A DNA stretch of 64,000 bases, taken from assembly GCF_006438825.1 (NCBI RefSeq), contig NZ_RCZP01000016.1, positions 39,007-103,006 on the forward strand, read 5' to 3'. How positions within the stretch are numbered: position 1 is the first letter of the stretch; every line of letters starts with the position of its first letter. A program made the position numbers and the translations under genes. This DNA comes from Muricoccus nepalensis. Lineage in GTDB: Bacteria; Pseudomonadota; Alphaproteobacteria; Acetobacterales; Acetobacteraceae. Shown one piece after another: positions 53,802-62,575 of the stretch. The notes beneath the pieces were generated by a model. It was not told where the DNA came from, ran no database searches, and worked only from the letters and a program-made list of their open reading frames with translations.

Positions 53802-54305
53802 ATGGCCATGCAACCGGACACCGGCGCGCAGCCCCCCCGCCCCCCGGCCCGGGGCCGGACGGCCCGCCGGTCGCTGGGCGCCGCCCTGGCCATGGCCCTC
53901 GCGAGCTGCGCCCCCGCCCCGGACCGCACCGCCAGCCGCGTGCTGGAGGAGGTGCTGGAGAGCCACCGCGCGAGCATCGCCAGCCTCGACGCCGGGCCGG
54001 CGGCCACGCGTCCCCTGCCGAGCGCCCCCCTTTCCAATGCGCCGGCCGGCCGCGGGGCTCCCGGCAGCGTCTCCGCCCTTCTCGGCCAGTCGCGCGAGGG
54101 GGTGATCGCCGTGCTCGGCCAGCCCACGCGGCGGCGGCCGGAGGGGGAGGCGGAGATCTGGCTCTACCAGGGGCCGAACTGCGCGCTGGACGTCGTGCTC
54201 TACCGCGAGAACCGGACGCCGCGGGTCGCCTGGGCGGCGGCGCGGGCCTCGGGCACGCAGCGGCGGACCGAGGCGGGGTGCCTCTCGGAGCTGGTCTCGG
54301 GCTGA
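53802..54305 (+). CDS. Lipoprotein with SmpA/OmlA-like domain
   Basis: The 167-residue lipoprotein has an unusually long hydrophilic N-region, then a hydrophobic run and the lipobox LASC (C36). The C-terminal part (about 90-160), with VSALLGQSREGVIAVLGQPTRRR, EIWLYQGPNC and LDVVLYRE, is typical of the SmpA/OmlA or BamE-like fold. It has two later Cys (NCALD, GCLSE) that may be linked. Its partner or role is unknown. Start ATG 53802 or 53808. It is on the opposite strand to the MFS gene and converges on it. Confidence 0.78.
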   Translation: MAMQPDTGAQPPRPPARGRTARRSLGAALAMALASCAPAPDRTASRVLEEVLESHRASIASLDAGPAATRPLPSAPLSNAPAGRGAPGSVSALLGQSREGVIAVLGQPTRRRPEGEAEIWLYQGPNCALDVVLYRENRTPRVAWAAARASGTQRRTEAGCLSELVSG

Positions 54306-54332
54306 ACGGGGCGGGCTGACCGCCCGGCGGCC

Positions 54333-55712
54333 TCAGCCCTTCGCCGGCGCGCGCAGGCCCAGCCGCCCGAGGCTGACCGCGGCGCCCGCGAGGGCGAAGC
54401 CCGCGCCCGCCAGCAGGAGGGGCGCGGTGGCGCCGTCGCCGAGCAGCCCGAAGCCGACGGCCACCACCGCCGCGCCGAGCGTCGTGCCCAGCAGCCGCGC
54501 CTGGGCGAGCATCCCGTTGGCCGCGCCCGCGCGCGACCGGGGGCCGGCGGTGAGGATCGCCCGGTTGTTCGGCGTCTGGAAGAAGCCGAAGCCGATGCCG
54601 CAGAGCACCATCCGCCAGACGATGTCGGGGTCCGAGGGCGCGGCCGGCAGCAGGGCAAGGGCGAGGAGCCCGGCCGCGAGGCAGCCCATGCCGATGCTGC
54701 TGAGGATGCCCGCGGGGTAGCGGTCCGACAGGTATCCCGAGAGGGGCGCCACCACGACGATCACGAGCGGCCAGGGGGTGATGAGCAGCCCCGTCCGCAC
54801 CGCGTCGTAGCCGAGCCCGTGCTGGAAGAAGAAGGGCAGCGCGACATAGGCCACCGTCTGCGCGGCGTAGGAGAGGATGGAGGTGGCGAAGGAGAGCGCG
54901 AAGAGCGGGATGCGCAACAGGTCGAGCGGCACCAGCGGGTGCGGGCGGGCGCGCTGCTGGCGCAGCAGGAGGACCATCAGCGCGACGCCCGCGGCGATGC
55001 CCGCGAGGCCCAGGGCGGCCGAGCCGCCGAGCGCGTCCACGCCGAGCACGAGCAGCACGAGGGCGGCCGCGTTGAGCAACGTGCCCGCGAGGTCGAAGGG
55101 GCGGTGCTGGCGGGGGCCGGGCGGCAGATAGCGGAGGGCCATCGCGATCGCCAGCGCGCCGATGGGCAGGTTGACCGCGAAGAGCCAGCGCCAGTTCGCG
55201 ACCGTCAGGATGCCGGCCGCGACGCTCGGCCCCAGGGCCGTGGAAATGGCGACGGTCAGCCCGAAGAGGGCGATGCCGCGCCCGAGCAGCCGGCGCGGGA
55301 AGATCGCCTGCATGAGCACCCCGCCCACGACCGAGGAGCAGGCGCCGCCCAGGCCCTGGGCCACGCGCGCGGCGACCAGCCCCCCGAGGCTCGGGGCCAG
55401 CGCGCAGGCGAGGGAGGCGAGGGTGAAGATGAGCGTGCCCGCGAGGTAGAGCCGCCGCGCGCCGATCCGCTCGCCGAGGGAGGCGAGCGGCAGCAGGGCG
55501 ACGGCGGTGGCGAGCTGGTAGCCGTTCACCACCCAGACCGAGGCCGCGGGCGTGCCGCCGAGGTCGTGCGCGATGGTCGGCAGCGCGACGTTGGCGATGG
55601 AGCTGTCGAGCGTGCCGAGGAAGGTGCCGAGCAGCACGCCGAAGGCGGCGAGCAGCCGCCGCGGCATGGGCAGGCCGTCCTCCTCCTCCTCCGCCGGGAT
55701 GGTCCCGCTCAT
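54333..55712 (-). CDS. MFS drug-type transporter (DHA2/EmrB-QacA-like)
   Basis: This inner-membrane exporter has 459 residues and about 14 helices. The motif LDSSIANVALPTIAHDLG in helix 1 and the helix-5 motif region ALGPSVAAGILTVANWRWLF-like (ending NWRWLFAVNLPIG) place it in the EmrB/QacA family of proton-driven multidrug pumps. The loop SLGERIGARRLYLAG corresponds to motif A. It begins 8 bp after the hisA stop, in the same direction, so it seems to be in the his transcript although function is unrelated. Confidence 0.92.
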   Translation of the reverse strand: MSGTIPAEEEEDGLPMPRRLLAAFGVLLGTFLGTLDSSIANVALPTIAHDLGGTPAASVWVVNGYQLATAVALLPLASLGERIGARRLYLAGTLIFTLASLACALAPSLGGLVAARVAQGLGGACSSVVGGVLMQAIFPRRLLGRGIALFGLTVAISTALGPSVAAGILTVANWRWLFAVNLPIGALAIAMALRYLPPGPRQHRPFDLAGTLLNAAALVLLVLGVDALGGSAALGLAGIAAGVALMVLLLRQQRARPHPLVPLDLLRIPLFALSFATSILSYAAQTVAYVALPFFFQHGLGYDAVRTGLLITPWPLVIVVVAPLSGYLSDRYPAGILSSIGMGCLAAGLLALALLPAAPSDPDIVWRMVLCGIGFGFFQTPNNRAILTAGPRSRAGAANGMLAQARLLGTTLGAAVVAVGFGLLGDGATAPLLLAGAGFALAGAAVSLGRLGLRAPAKG

Positions 55713-55720
55713 GCGCCGGC

Positions 55721-56437
55721 TCAGGCCGCGGCCAGCGCGTCCCGCGCCGTCAGCCGCCCGTCGTAGAGGGCGCGGCCGATGATGACGCCGGCGATGGTGC
55801 CGGTCGCGCGCAGCGCCGCGAGGTCGTCCGGCCCGGCCACGCCGCCGCTGGCGATGACGGGGGTGGCGAGGCGCGCGGCCAGCGCCGCCGTAGCCTCGAC
55901 GTTGACGCCGCCGAGCATGCCGTCGCGGTCGATGTCGGTGTGGATGATGGCGGCAGCCCCCGCGTCCTCGAGCCGGAGGGCGAGGTCGAGGGCGGTGAGC
56001 GTGCCGGTCTCGGCCCAGCCCTCGGTCGCGACCCGGCCGTCCCGCGCGTCGATGCCGATGGCGACGCGGCCGGGATGGGCGCGGCAGGCGGCGCGGGCGA
56101 AGTCCGGGTCCTTCGCGGCGGCGGAGCCGAGGATGACGCGGGCGATGCCGGCCCCGAGCCAGGCCTCCACGGTCGCCATGTCCCGGATGCCACCGCCGAG
56201 CTGCACGGGGCGGGTGGTGGTGGCGAGGATGGCGCGCACGGCCTCCGCGTTGGCGGGGCGGCCGGCGAAGGCGCCGTCGAGGTCCACGACGTGCAGCCAG
56301 GGGAAGCCGGCCTCGTCGAAGGCGCGGGCCTGGGTGGCGGGGTCGCCGTAGACCGTCGCCTGCGCCATGTCGCCGCGCTTCAGGCGCACGACCTGCCCGC
56401 CCTTGAGGTCGATGGCGGGGTAGGGGGTGAAGTCCAT
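55721..56437 (-). CDS. hisA: ProFAR isomerase
   Basis: HisA isomerises ProFAR to PRFAR in histidine synthesis. The 238-residue TIM barrel has the catalytic aspartates in [14 protein letters not shown] and [10 protein letters not shown], the phosphate-binding [11 protein letters not shown] and [12 protein letters not shown], and normal length. The start ATG at 56437 gives a typical N-terminus. HisF, which usually follows hisA, is absent; the MFS transporter gene follows instead, so hisF and hisIE must be elsewhere. Confidence 0.97.
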   Translation of the reverse strand: MDFTPYPAIDLKGGQVVRLKRGDMAQATVYGDPATQARAFDEAGFPWLHVVDLDGAFAGRPANAEAVRAILATTTRPVQLGGGIRDMATVEAWLGAGIARVILGSAAAKDPDFARAACRAHPGRVAIGIDARDGRVATEGWAETGTLTALDLALRLEDAGAAAIIHTDIDRDGMLGGVNVEATAALAARLATPVIASGGVAGPDDLAALRATGTIAGVIIGRALYDGRLTARDALAAA

Positions 56438-56474
56438 GGCGGTTCCTCGGCCGGCCGGCGTCGCCCGCGGCGGC

Positions 56475-57050
56475 TTATCGTTCGGGGGGAAACAGCGCGT
56501 CCTTGGAACGGCCGCGCACGGGCTCCAGCGCCTTGTAGTAGTGGTGGCCGGCGACGGTGCGGCCCTCGATCCGGGCGTAGGCGGGGTGGGTGCCCCAGCG
56601 CGTGTAGCCGAGCCCTTCGAAGAGGGCGATCGCGGTCTCCTGGGTCTCGCGCACGTCGAGGTTCAGGACGCGGTGGCCCAGCGCCGCCGCGTGCTCCTCC
56701 ACCCGCCGCACCATCAGCCGCGCCAGGCCGTGGCCGCGGGCGTAGGGCGCGATGTAGGCGTGGGTGAGCTGGGCGGACCAGGCCTGGGCCTCGTTGTAGC
56801 GGGGCGGGCGGACGAGCTGGGCGGAGCCGACGGGGTGGCCGTCGAGGCGGGCCACGAAGAGCACGCGCTCGGGCACCAGCAGCACGCCGCGGAAGTGCCG
56901 CGTCAGCGCCTCGCGCCCCTGGGCGTTCACCCAGCCGAAGCCGCCGCCCTCGATGATGGCGGCGTCGGTCGCCTCGCAGAGGTCGGCGAGGTCGGCATCG
57001 GAGAGGGAATCGACGCGCTCGACGAGAAGGGTGTGGGTCGCCTGGGTCAT
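56475..57050 (-). CDS. GNAT-family N-acetyltransferase
   Basis: This is a 191-residue GCN5-related acetyltransferase between hisH and hisA. The acetyl-CoA site is [19 protein letters not shown], preceded by the strand THAYIAPY and followed by [21 protein letters not shown]. The substrate is not known; a role outside histidine synthesis is likely. The start ATG overlaps the hisH stop (ATGA), so translation is coupled. A 37-bp gap separates it from hisA. Confidence 0.9.
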   Translation of the reverse strand: MTQATHTLLVERVDSLSDADLADLCEATDAAIIEGGGFGWVNAQGREALTRHFRGVLLVPERVLFVARLDGHPVGSAQLVRPPRYNEAQAWSAQLTHAYIAPYARGHGLARLMVRRVEEHAAALGHRVLNLDVRETQETAIALFEGLGYTRWGTHPAYARIEGRTVAGHHYYKALEPVRGRSKDALFPPER

Positions 57051-57697
57051 GGGTTCCAGCGGAGGAAGTTCCGCAGGATCCGGAGCCCGACGGGCCCGGA
57101 CTTCTCCGCGTGGAACTGGGTGCCGGCGAGGTTGTCGCGCCCGATCACCGCCGCGACCTCGCCGCCATAGGCGGTGCTCGCCAGCAACTCCTCGCGCCGG
57201 CCGCCGGCGAGGGCGTAGGAGTGGACGAAGTAGGCGTGCGCCCCCTCGGGCAATCCGGCGAGGAGGGGATGGGCCGCGCGGGTGTCGAGGGCGTTCCAGC
57301 CCATCTGCGGCAGGGGGAGCGGGGCGCCGTCCTCGCCGCGGGGGTCCATCGGCGCGATCTCGCCGGTGACCCAGCCGAGGCCGGGGGTCACGCCGTGCTC
57401 CAGCCCGCGCTCGGCCATGAGCTGCATGCCGACGCAGATGCCGAGGAAGGGGCGGCCGCGGTCCATGGCGGATTCCCGCAGCGCCTCCTCCACCCCCGGC
57501 AGGGCGGCGAGGCCGCGGGCGCAGGCGGCGAAGGCGCCCTGGCCCGGCAGCACCACGCGGTCGGCCGCGCGGACCTCCTCCGCGGTGGTGGTGACGGTGA
57601 GGTCAAGCGGCAGGCCCTCCTCGCGCGCCGCGCGCTCGAAGGCGCGGCGGACGGAGGCGAGGTTGCCCGAGCCGGGGTCGATGACCGCGACCTTCAC
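57047..57697 (-). CDS. hisH: Imidazole glycerol phosphate synthase glutaminase subunit
   Basis: HisH hydrolyses glutamine and passes ammonia to HisF. The 216-residue class I amidotransferase has the nucleophile Cys in LGICVGMQLM and the His/Glu pair in TQFHAEKSG; the start VAVIDPGSGNLASVRRAF is typical. The GTG start at 57697 overlaps the stop of the DUF2628 gene, and its own stop overlaps the GNAT start. Its partner hisF is not in the window. Confidence 0.97.
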   Translation of the reverse strand: MKVAVIDPGSGNLASVRRAFERAAREEGLPLDLTVTTTAEEVRAADRVVLPGQGAFAACARGLAALPGVEEALRESAMDRGRPFLGICVGMQLMAERGLEHGVTPGLGWVTGEIAPMDPRGEDGAPLPLPQMGWNALDTRAAHPLLAGLPEGAHAYFVHSYALAGGRREELLASTAYGGEVAAVIGRDNLAGTQFHAEKSGPVGLRILRNFLRWNP

Positions 57698-58062
57698 GCC
57701 ATCACCCCGCGGGCGAGGCCCGGGCGGGCGGAGAGGAGGCGGAGCAGCGCCTCCTCCTCGTCGCGCCCGGCGACCACGCCCTCGGTCGCGAAGCCGCGGC
57801 GGCGCAGCGTCCAGCGCTGGAGGTCGCGGGCGTGCAGGCCGAGCAGGAGCTGGAGCGCCAGCGTCGCCCAGCCCTCCCAGGGATCGGGGACGAAGGCGAC
57901 GGCGGTGGCGAGCAGGAGGTAGCCGAGGAGCGCGAGCCAGAGCCCGTGGCGGATCAGCCAGAGGGGGCCGAAGAGAGTGGCCCAGCCGGAGAAGCCCTCC
58001 CGCACGAGGCGGGTGGCGGGTTTCCCCTCGCCGGCCCGGGCGTGGACGGTGAAGACCCGCAT
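57694..58062 (-). CDS. DUF2628 domain membrane protein
   Basis: This 122-residue protein, between hisB and hisH, belongs to DUF2628: MRVFTVHARAGEGKPATRLVREGFSGWATLFGP-like start (seen in the RVFTVHAR and FSGWATLFGPLWLI parts), then two or three membrane helices (about 35-60 and 65-85) and a polar tail. It is found within his operons of many alphaproteobacteria, but its role is unknown. The ATG at 58062 touches the hisB stop by one base; a GTG just before is also possible. Confidence 0.85.
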   Translation of the reverse strand: MRVFTVHARAGEGKPATRLVREGFSGWATLFGPLWLIRHGLWLALLGYLLLATAVAFVPDPWEGWATLALQLLLGLHARDLQRWTLRRRGFATEGVVAGRDEEEALLRLLSARPGLARGVMA

Positions 58063-58667
58063 CACGCCTCCAGCACGCCCTTGGTGGAGGGGATGGTGCC
58101 CTCGGCGCGGGGGTCGGCCTCGACGGCCATGCGGAGCGCGCGGGCGAAGGCTTTGAAGAGGCCCTCGGCGATGTGGTGCGCGTTGGTGCCGGCGCGCTGC
58201 GTCAGGTGGACGGTCATGGCCGAGTTCATGGCGACGGCGCGGAAGAACTCCTCGAAGAGCTCCGTGTCCATCTCGCCGACCTTGTCGCGCGGGAAGCTCG
58301 CGGACCAGGCGAGGAAGGGGCGGCCCGAGATGTCGATGGCGCACTCCGCCAGCGCCTCGTCCATCGGGACGAGCGCCTGGCCGTAGCGGCGGATGCCGCG
58401 CTTGTCGGCGAGCGCCTTGCGGATGGCCTGGCCGAGGACGATGCCGACGTCCTCGGTGGTGTGGTGGAAGTCGATGTGCAGGTCGCCGACCGCCTCCACC
58501 GCGAGGTCCAGCATCCCGTGGCGGGCGACGGCCGTGAGCATGTGGTCGAGGAAGCCGATCCCCGTCGCGATCTCGGCGCGGCCGGTGCCGTCGAGGTCCA
58601 GCTTGAGGCGGATCCGGGTCTCGGAGGTCTCGCGGGCGATCTCGGCCCGGCGGGGGAAAGCGTCCAT
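58062..58667 (-). CDS. hisB: Imidazoleglycerol-phosphate dehydratase
   Basis: The enzyme dehydrates IGP to imidazole acetol phosphate. The 201-residue protein is monofunctional (no HisN-type phosphatase domain), with the metal-binding motifs IGFLDHMLTAVARHG, HHTTEDVGI and AGTNAHHIAEGLFKAFA. Length is normal. It is the first gene of the five-gene his cluster and its start ATG at 58667 lies 58 bp from the TonB gene stop, so the promoter is either in that gap or upstream of TonB. Confidence 0.97.
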   Translation of the reverse strand: MDAFPRRAEIARETSETRIRLKLDLDGTGRAEIATGIGFLDHMLTAVARHGMLDLAVEAVGDLHIDFHHTTEDVGIVLGQAIRKALADKRGIRRYGQALVPMDEALAECAIDISGRPFLAWSASFPRDKVGEMDTELFEEFFRAVAMNSAMTVHLTQRAGTNAHHIAEGLFKAFARALRMAVEADPRAEGTIPSTKGVLEA

Positions 58668-58725
58668 GGCGGCTCTTTAGACCCCCGGCGGTGTGGCGGC
58701 CAGCGGGGCCCGCCCCGTTATCGCG

Positions 58726-59937
58726 TCACCGCCGGCGGAGAATGTAGTTGATGGTGAGGTCGATCTCCGCGCTGTCCTCCCGCGTGCTCGTGGGGAAGGG
58801 CGGGACGGAGCGGCCGCGGAGCAGGGCCTGGGCCCCGGCGTCGAGCCAGATGGAGCCCGAGCGCCCGATGAGCTGCAGCCCCGAGACGCGGCCGGTGCGG
58901 TCGACCGTGAAGCGGACCACGGCGGTGCCGTCCTCCCCGGCCTCGGCGGCCTGGCGGGGGTAGTAGCCGTGCTCGCGCAGCCACGCCATGAAGGCCGAGC
59001 GCCAGTCGGCGCCGAGGTTGGCGCCGCGGATGCGAAGCTGGGCGTTCGGCGCGTCCGCGTTGGGCGGCGCGGCGGAGGCGGCGGCCTGCTGGTCCCGCCG
59101 CTGGCCCGACCCGCCGGGGGCGGCGGGCGCCGCGGGACGGCCGAGGCTGATCGGCGGCCCCTGGCTGAGGTCGAGCGCCCCCGCGAAGGGGGAGACGGGC
59201 CGGGCACGCGGCGGGGCATTGGGCGGCGCGGCCGGCGGGGCGGGGGCGGGCGAGGCCACCGGCGGGGCGGGCGGCGGGCGCGCGGGCGCGGCGGGCGGCT
59301 CCGGCACGAAGGGCGGCGGGAGGGGCAGCGCCGCGACCTCCGGCGCGCGCGGCGCCTCGACGGGCGGGGGCGGCAGGGAGAGTTCCGAGGGCGCGGGGCG
59401 CTCGGGCAGGGGCGGCAGGGCGCGCGCCGGGGGCGGCGCCGGCAGGACGGCCAGCGGGGGGACCTCGGCCGCCGGGGCCGGCGGCAGGGGCTGCGGCGGG
59501 GCGGGCAAGGGAGGCGCGGGCAGGGGCGGCGCGGGCGGGGGCGGCTCGAAGGGGCTGGGCGGGGCGAGCGCCTCGGCCGTTGCCTCGGGCGCTGGCGGGG
59601 CGGAGGGCGGCGCCTCGGCCGTGCGCGGCAAGGGCGGCGCCGGAAGGGCGCCGGGCGTCGGGGGTTCGAGCGGCGCGGGCGGTCCCTCGCTCGGCGGGGC
59701 CGGCAGGCTCTCGGGCGCGCCGCCCTCGTAGACGACGTCCACCGCGGCGGGGGAGCCGGGTTCGCTCATCTGGCGCGGCGGCAGGCCGAAGAGGGCCCAC
59801 CAGAGCACCGCCAGGTGCAGCAGCACGGAAAGGGCGAGGGCCGGGCCCCGCCAGGGATGCCCCCGCCGCCCGCGGATCGCGCGGCGCGGGGGCGGCCGCA
59901 GGACGGTCCGGCCCGCGGAGAGTCCCGCCGCGCTCAT
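58726..59937 (-). CDS. TonB-like energy transducer with very long Pro-rich linker
   Basis: This TonB-type protein of 403 residues has a short cytoplasmic part, an N-terminal membrane anchor (about 30-52, [20 protein letters not shown]), a Pro/Ala-rich periplasmic linker of about 230 residues, and a C-terminal TonB domain (about 320-403, [18 protein letters not shown] and [25 protein letters not shown] core). It passes proton-motive energy to outer-membrane receptors. No exbB/exbD are nearby. The linker is longer than E. coli TonB and looks repetitive. The gene is divergent from hslV. Confidence 0.9.
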   Translation of the reverse strand: MSAAGLSAGRTVLRPPPRRAIRGRRGHPWRGPALALSVLLHLAVLWWALFGLPPRQMSEPGSPAAVDVVYEGGAPESLPAPPSEGPPAPLEPPTPGALPAPPLPRTAEAPPSAPPAPEATAEALAPPSPFEPPPPAPPLPAPPLPAPPQPLPPAPAAEVPPLAVLPAPPPARALPPLPERPAPSELSLPPPPVEAPRAPEVAALPLPPPFVPEPPAAPARPPPAPPVASPAPAPPAAPPNAPPRARPVSPFAGALDLSQGPPISLGRPAAPAAPGGSGQRRDQQAAASAAPPNADAPNAQLRIRGANLGADWRSAFMAWLREHGYYPRQAAEAGEDGTAVVRFTVDRTGRVSGLQLIGRSGSIWLDAGAQALLRGRSVPPFPTSTREDSAEIDLTINYILRRR

Positions 59938-60069
59938 GCCTGGACCATCGTCGACGCCACCCGGAGACCACCCTGCCCTTCGTTACCCCGCCAGATAAGC
60001 CGCCCGGCCCGGCGGGGGAACCGGTGCGATTGCAACAGGGCGGCCGGATCGCCACATGGGCGCCTTCAC

Positions 60070-60636
60070 ATGGCACCCATCATGAATAACACAGCACAAG
60101 ACACCCTCGGCTGGCATGGCACGACGATCCTCTGCGTCCGCAAGGACGGGCGGGTGGCCATGGCCGGCGACGGCCAGGTCTCCATGGGCCAGACGGTCGT
60201 CAAGAACAACGCCCGCAAGGTCCGCCGCATCGCCGGCGGCCGTGTCATCACCGGCTTCGCCGGCGCGACGGCCGACGCCTTCACCCTGCTGGAGCGCCTG
60301 GAGGCGAAGCTCGAGCGCTTCCCGGACCAGCTCGAGCGGGCGGCGGTGGAGCTCGCCAAGGACTGGCGGACCGAGCGCAGCCTGCGGCGCCTGGAGGCGC
60401 TGCTCGCGGTGGCGGACAAGGACCGCTCCCTCCTCATCACCGGCCAGGGCGACGTGATGGAGCCCGAGGACGGCGTCATCGGCATCGGCTCGGGCGGGAA
60501 CTACGCGCTGGCCGCGGCCCGCGCCCTGATGACGGTGGACGGCCTCGCGGCCGAGGAGATCGCCCGCCGCTCCATGACCATCGCCGCCGACATCTGCGTC
60601 TATACGAACGGGCGCTTCGTGGTGGAGACTCTCTGA
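60070..60636 (+). CDS. hslV: ATP-dependent protease subunit HslV
   Basis: HslV is the proteasome-like peptidase ring of the HslUV (ClpQY) protease. The mature protein begins at the Thr of [19 protein letters not shown] after removal of a short leader; later motifs are [34 protein letters not shown] and the [11 protein letters not shown] region. The start is either ATG 60070 (188 residues) or ATG 60082 (184); neither has a strong ribosome site. A one-base overlap (TGATG) couples it to hslU. A 132-bp gap to the TonB gene holds the promoter, possibly heat-responsive. Confidence 0.96.
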   Translation: MAPIMNNTAQDTLGWHGTTILCVRKDGRVAMAGDGQVSMGQTVVKNNARKVRRIAGGRVITGFAGATADAFTLLERLEAKLERFPDQLERAAVELAKDWRTERSLRRLEALLAVADKDRSLLITGQGDVMEPEDGVIGIGSGGNYALAAARALMTVDGLAAEEIARRSMTIAADICVYTNGRFVVETL

Positions 60637-61973
60637 TGCCCCTGGACAACACCGCCGTGACCGAAGCCGTGAACCTCTCCCCGCGCGAGATCGTCTCCGA
60701 GCTCGACCGCTACATCGTCGGCCAGCACGACGCCAAGCGCGCCGTCGCCATCGCGCTGCGCAACCGCTGGCGCCGCCAGCAGCTCGCGCCCGGGCTGCGC
60801 GAGGAGGTGGTGCCGAAGAACATCCTCATGATCGGGCCGACGGGCTGCGGCAAGACGGAGATCGCCCGCCGCCTGGCCCGGCTGGCCAACGCGCCCTTCC
60901 TCAAGGTCGAGGCCACGAAGTTCACGGAGGTCGGCTATGTCGGCCGCGACGTGGACAGCATCGTGCGCGACCTGGTCGAGGCCAGCATCACCGGGATGCG
61001 GGAGGGCGCCCGCGCCGAGGTGCAGGCCAAGGCGGAGCTGGCCGCCGAGGAGCGGCTGGTGACGGCGCTCGTCGGCGAGGGCGCCTCGGGCGAGACGCGG
61101 ATGAAGTTCCGCAAGCTCCTCCGCGAGGGCGGGCTGGAGACGAAGGAGGTCGAGGTGCAGGTGGCCGAGCAGGCCACGCCCATCGGCGCCATGGACATCC
61201 CGGGGATGCCGCCCGGCGCCGGGAACATCCAGGAGATGATGGGCAAGATGTTCGGCGGCCGGTCCCGCGCCCGGAAGATGACGGTGGCCGAGGCCCGCAG
61301 CGCCCTCCAGCGCGACGAGGCGGACAAGCTGCTCGACCAGGAGGCGCTGACCCGCAACGCGGTGGCGCATGCCGAGCAGAACGGCATCGTCTTCATCGAC
61401 GAGATCGACAAGGTCTGCGCCCGCACCAGCGAGGGCGGCTTCCGGGGCGGCGACGTCTCCCGCGAGGGTGTGCAGCGCGACCTGCTGCCGCTGATCGAGG
61501 GCACGACGGTGAACACGAAGCACGGCCCGGTGAAGACGGACCACATCCTCTTCATCGCGTCCGGCGCCTTCCACCTCGCCAAGCCCTCGGACCTGCTGCC
61601 GGAACTCCAGGGCCGCCTGCCGATCCGGGTGGAGCTGAAGGGGCTGACGCGCGACGACTTCCGCCGGATCCTGACCGAGCCCGAGCACGCGTTGACGACG
61701 CAGTACACGGCGCTGCTGGGCACCGAGGGCGTCACGCTCGACTTCGGGCCGGACGCGATCGACGCGGTGGCCGAGATGGCCGCCGACATCAACGACCGCG
61801 TGGAGAACATCGGCGCCCGCCGGCTGGCGACCGTGCTCGAGCGGCTGCTGGAGGAGGTGTCCTTCACCGCCTCCGACCGCCGCGGCGATACGGTGCGGGT
61901 GGACGCGGCGATGGTGCGGGACAAGGTGGGGGCGCTCGCCTCCAGCACGGACCTGTCGCGCTTCATTCTCTGA
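60636..61973 (+). CDS. hslU: ATP-dependent protease ATPase subunit HslU
   Basis: HslU is the AAA+ unfoldase that feeds HslV. The 445-residue protein has the start [28 protein letters not shown] (seen as [13 protein letters not shown]), Walker [16 protein letters not shown], the pore loop [11 protein letters not shown], an inserted I-domain (about 110-240) with the Met/Gly-rich segment [14 protein letters not shown], Walker [11 protein letters not shown] and a C-terminal [15 protein letters not shown]. The C-terminal end matches the motif that docks into HslV (RFIL). It follows hslV with a one-base overlap. Confidence 0.97.
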   Translation: MPLDNTAVTEAVNLSPREIVSELDRYIVGQHDAKRAVAIALRNRWRRQQLAPGLREEVVPKNILMIGPTGCGKTEIARRLARLANAPFLKVEATKFTEVGYVGRDVDSIVRDLVEASITGMREGARAEVQAKAELAAEERLVTALVGEGASGETRMKFRKLLREGGLETKEVEVQVAEQATPIGAMDIPGMPPGAGNIQEMMGKMFGGRSRARKMTVAEARSALQRDEADKLLDQEALTRNAVAHAEQNGIVFIDEIDKVCARTSEGGFRGGDVSREGVQRDLLPLIEGTTVNTKHGPVKTDHILFIASGAFHLAKPSDLLPELQGRLPIRVELKGLTRDDFRRILTEPEHALTTQYTALLGTEGVTLDFGPDAIDAVAEMAADINDRVENIGARRLATVLERLLEEVSFTASDRRGDTVRVDAAMVRDKVGALASSTDLSRFIL

Positions 61974-62011
61974 GGGCATCCGGCGGGCGCCCCCATCGGG
62001 GCGGCCCGGCT

Positions 62012-62047
62012 GGCGCCGGGGGGCGGCCGCGCGCCCTCCCCGGCGCC
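62012..62047. terminator. Possible hairpin end of the hslVU transcript
   Basis: GGCGCCGGGG (62012-62021) and CCCCGGCGCC (62038-62047) make a perfect 10-bp stem with a 16-base loop, 39 bp after the hslU stop. No T run follows, so it may be a processing hairpin or need Rho. Confidence 0.4.
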
Positions 62048-62079
62048 GGTGGATTCGGACGCCGCGGACGTCCTGCTTC

Positions 62080-62335
62080 CTGCGAAAGCTCGCTCACATT
62101 TCCGTGAATTTGAGCATTTTAGGGAATGCGCTCGCGAATGACAAAAATTGCAACCTGTTTCAGGGGGAGAGAACCCTAACCACACGATAAGTTTATTTCT
62201 GGTGGAAAGCGGAGCGGAACTGTGCAACCTACCGGCAGGGGGCGCCGGCAAGAATTTCAAGTGCGTAACGAAATTCCGACGGGCGCCGGAGCCATCCACC
62301 CGGGCCCTCCTCCACTCCGCTCAGACGAGAACTCC
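62080..62335. other. AT-richer stretch upstream of an interrupted gene
   Basis: About 250 bp after hslU have clearly lower G+C than the rest (for example around 62095-62200). No gene is seen. It may hold the promoter of the frame at 62336 and may be foreign DNA. TTGAGC at 62108 is a possible -35 element; AGGG-N8-CCCT (62161-62176) is a short inverted repeat. Confidence 0.45.
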
Positions 62336-62541
62336 ATGAGACTCCCGACGATCGCCCCCGAGCAGAGCCCCGTTCCGGGAACGGCGGAGCGTCCGGGGGG
62401 GACGGACACCGTCCTCGTCGTCTGCCGGCCCTTCCGGCCCGATCCCGCCCTGCTTCCCGGCGTGAGCTTCCTGTTCGTGGAGGGCGAGGGGACCGGGTGG
62501 GAGGAGATCGAATCCGTCCGGAAAAACTTCGCTCGCGTCTT
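62336..62541 (+). pseudogene. 5' part of an unrecognised gene cut by an IS element
   Basis: The frame from ATG 62336 reads about 69 codons of protein-like sequence before the IS element begins at 62542; the frame then runs on in IS DNA to a stop at 62650. The visible part contains TDTVLVVCRPFRPDPALLPG and FLFVEGEGTGWEEIESVRKN, compatible with a strand-helix start of a soluble enzyme, but no family is recognised. The remainder would be beyond the window end. No clear ribosome site was seen. The gene is probably inactive. Confidence 0.5.
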
Positions 62542-62575
62542 TGACAAGCCCCCACGAGGTGCGCCGGGTCGGATG

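Noticed and set aside
58988..59731. A Gly-rich + strand frame that looks like a PE_PGRS-type protein
   Set aside because: It is the complement of the Pro/Ala-rich TonB linker.
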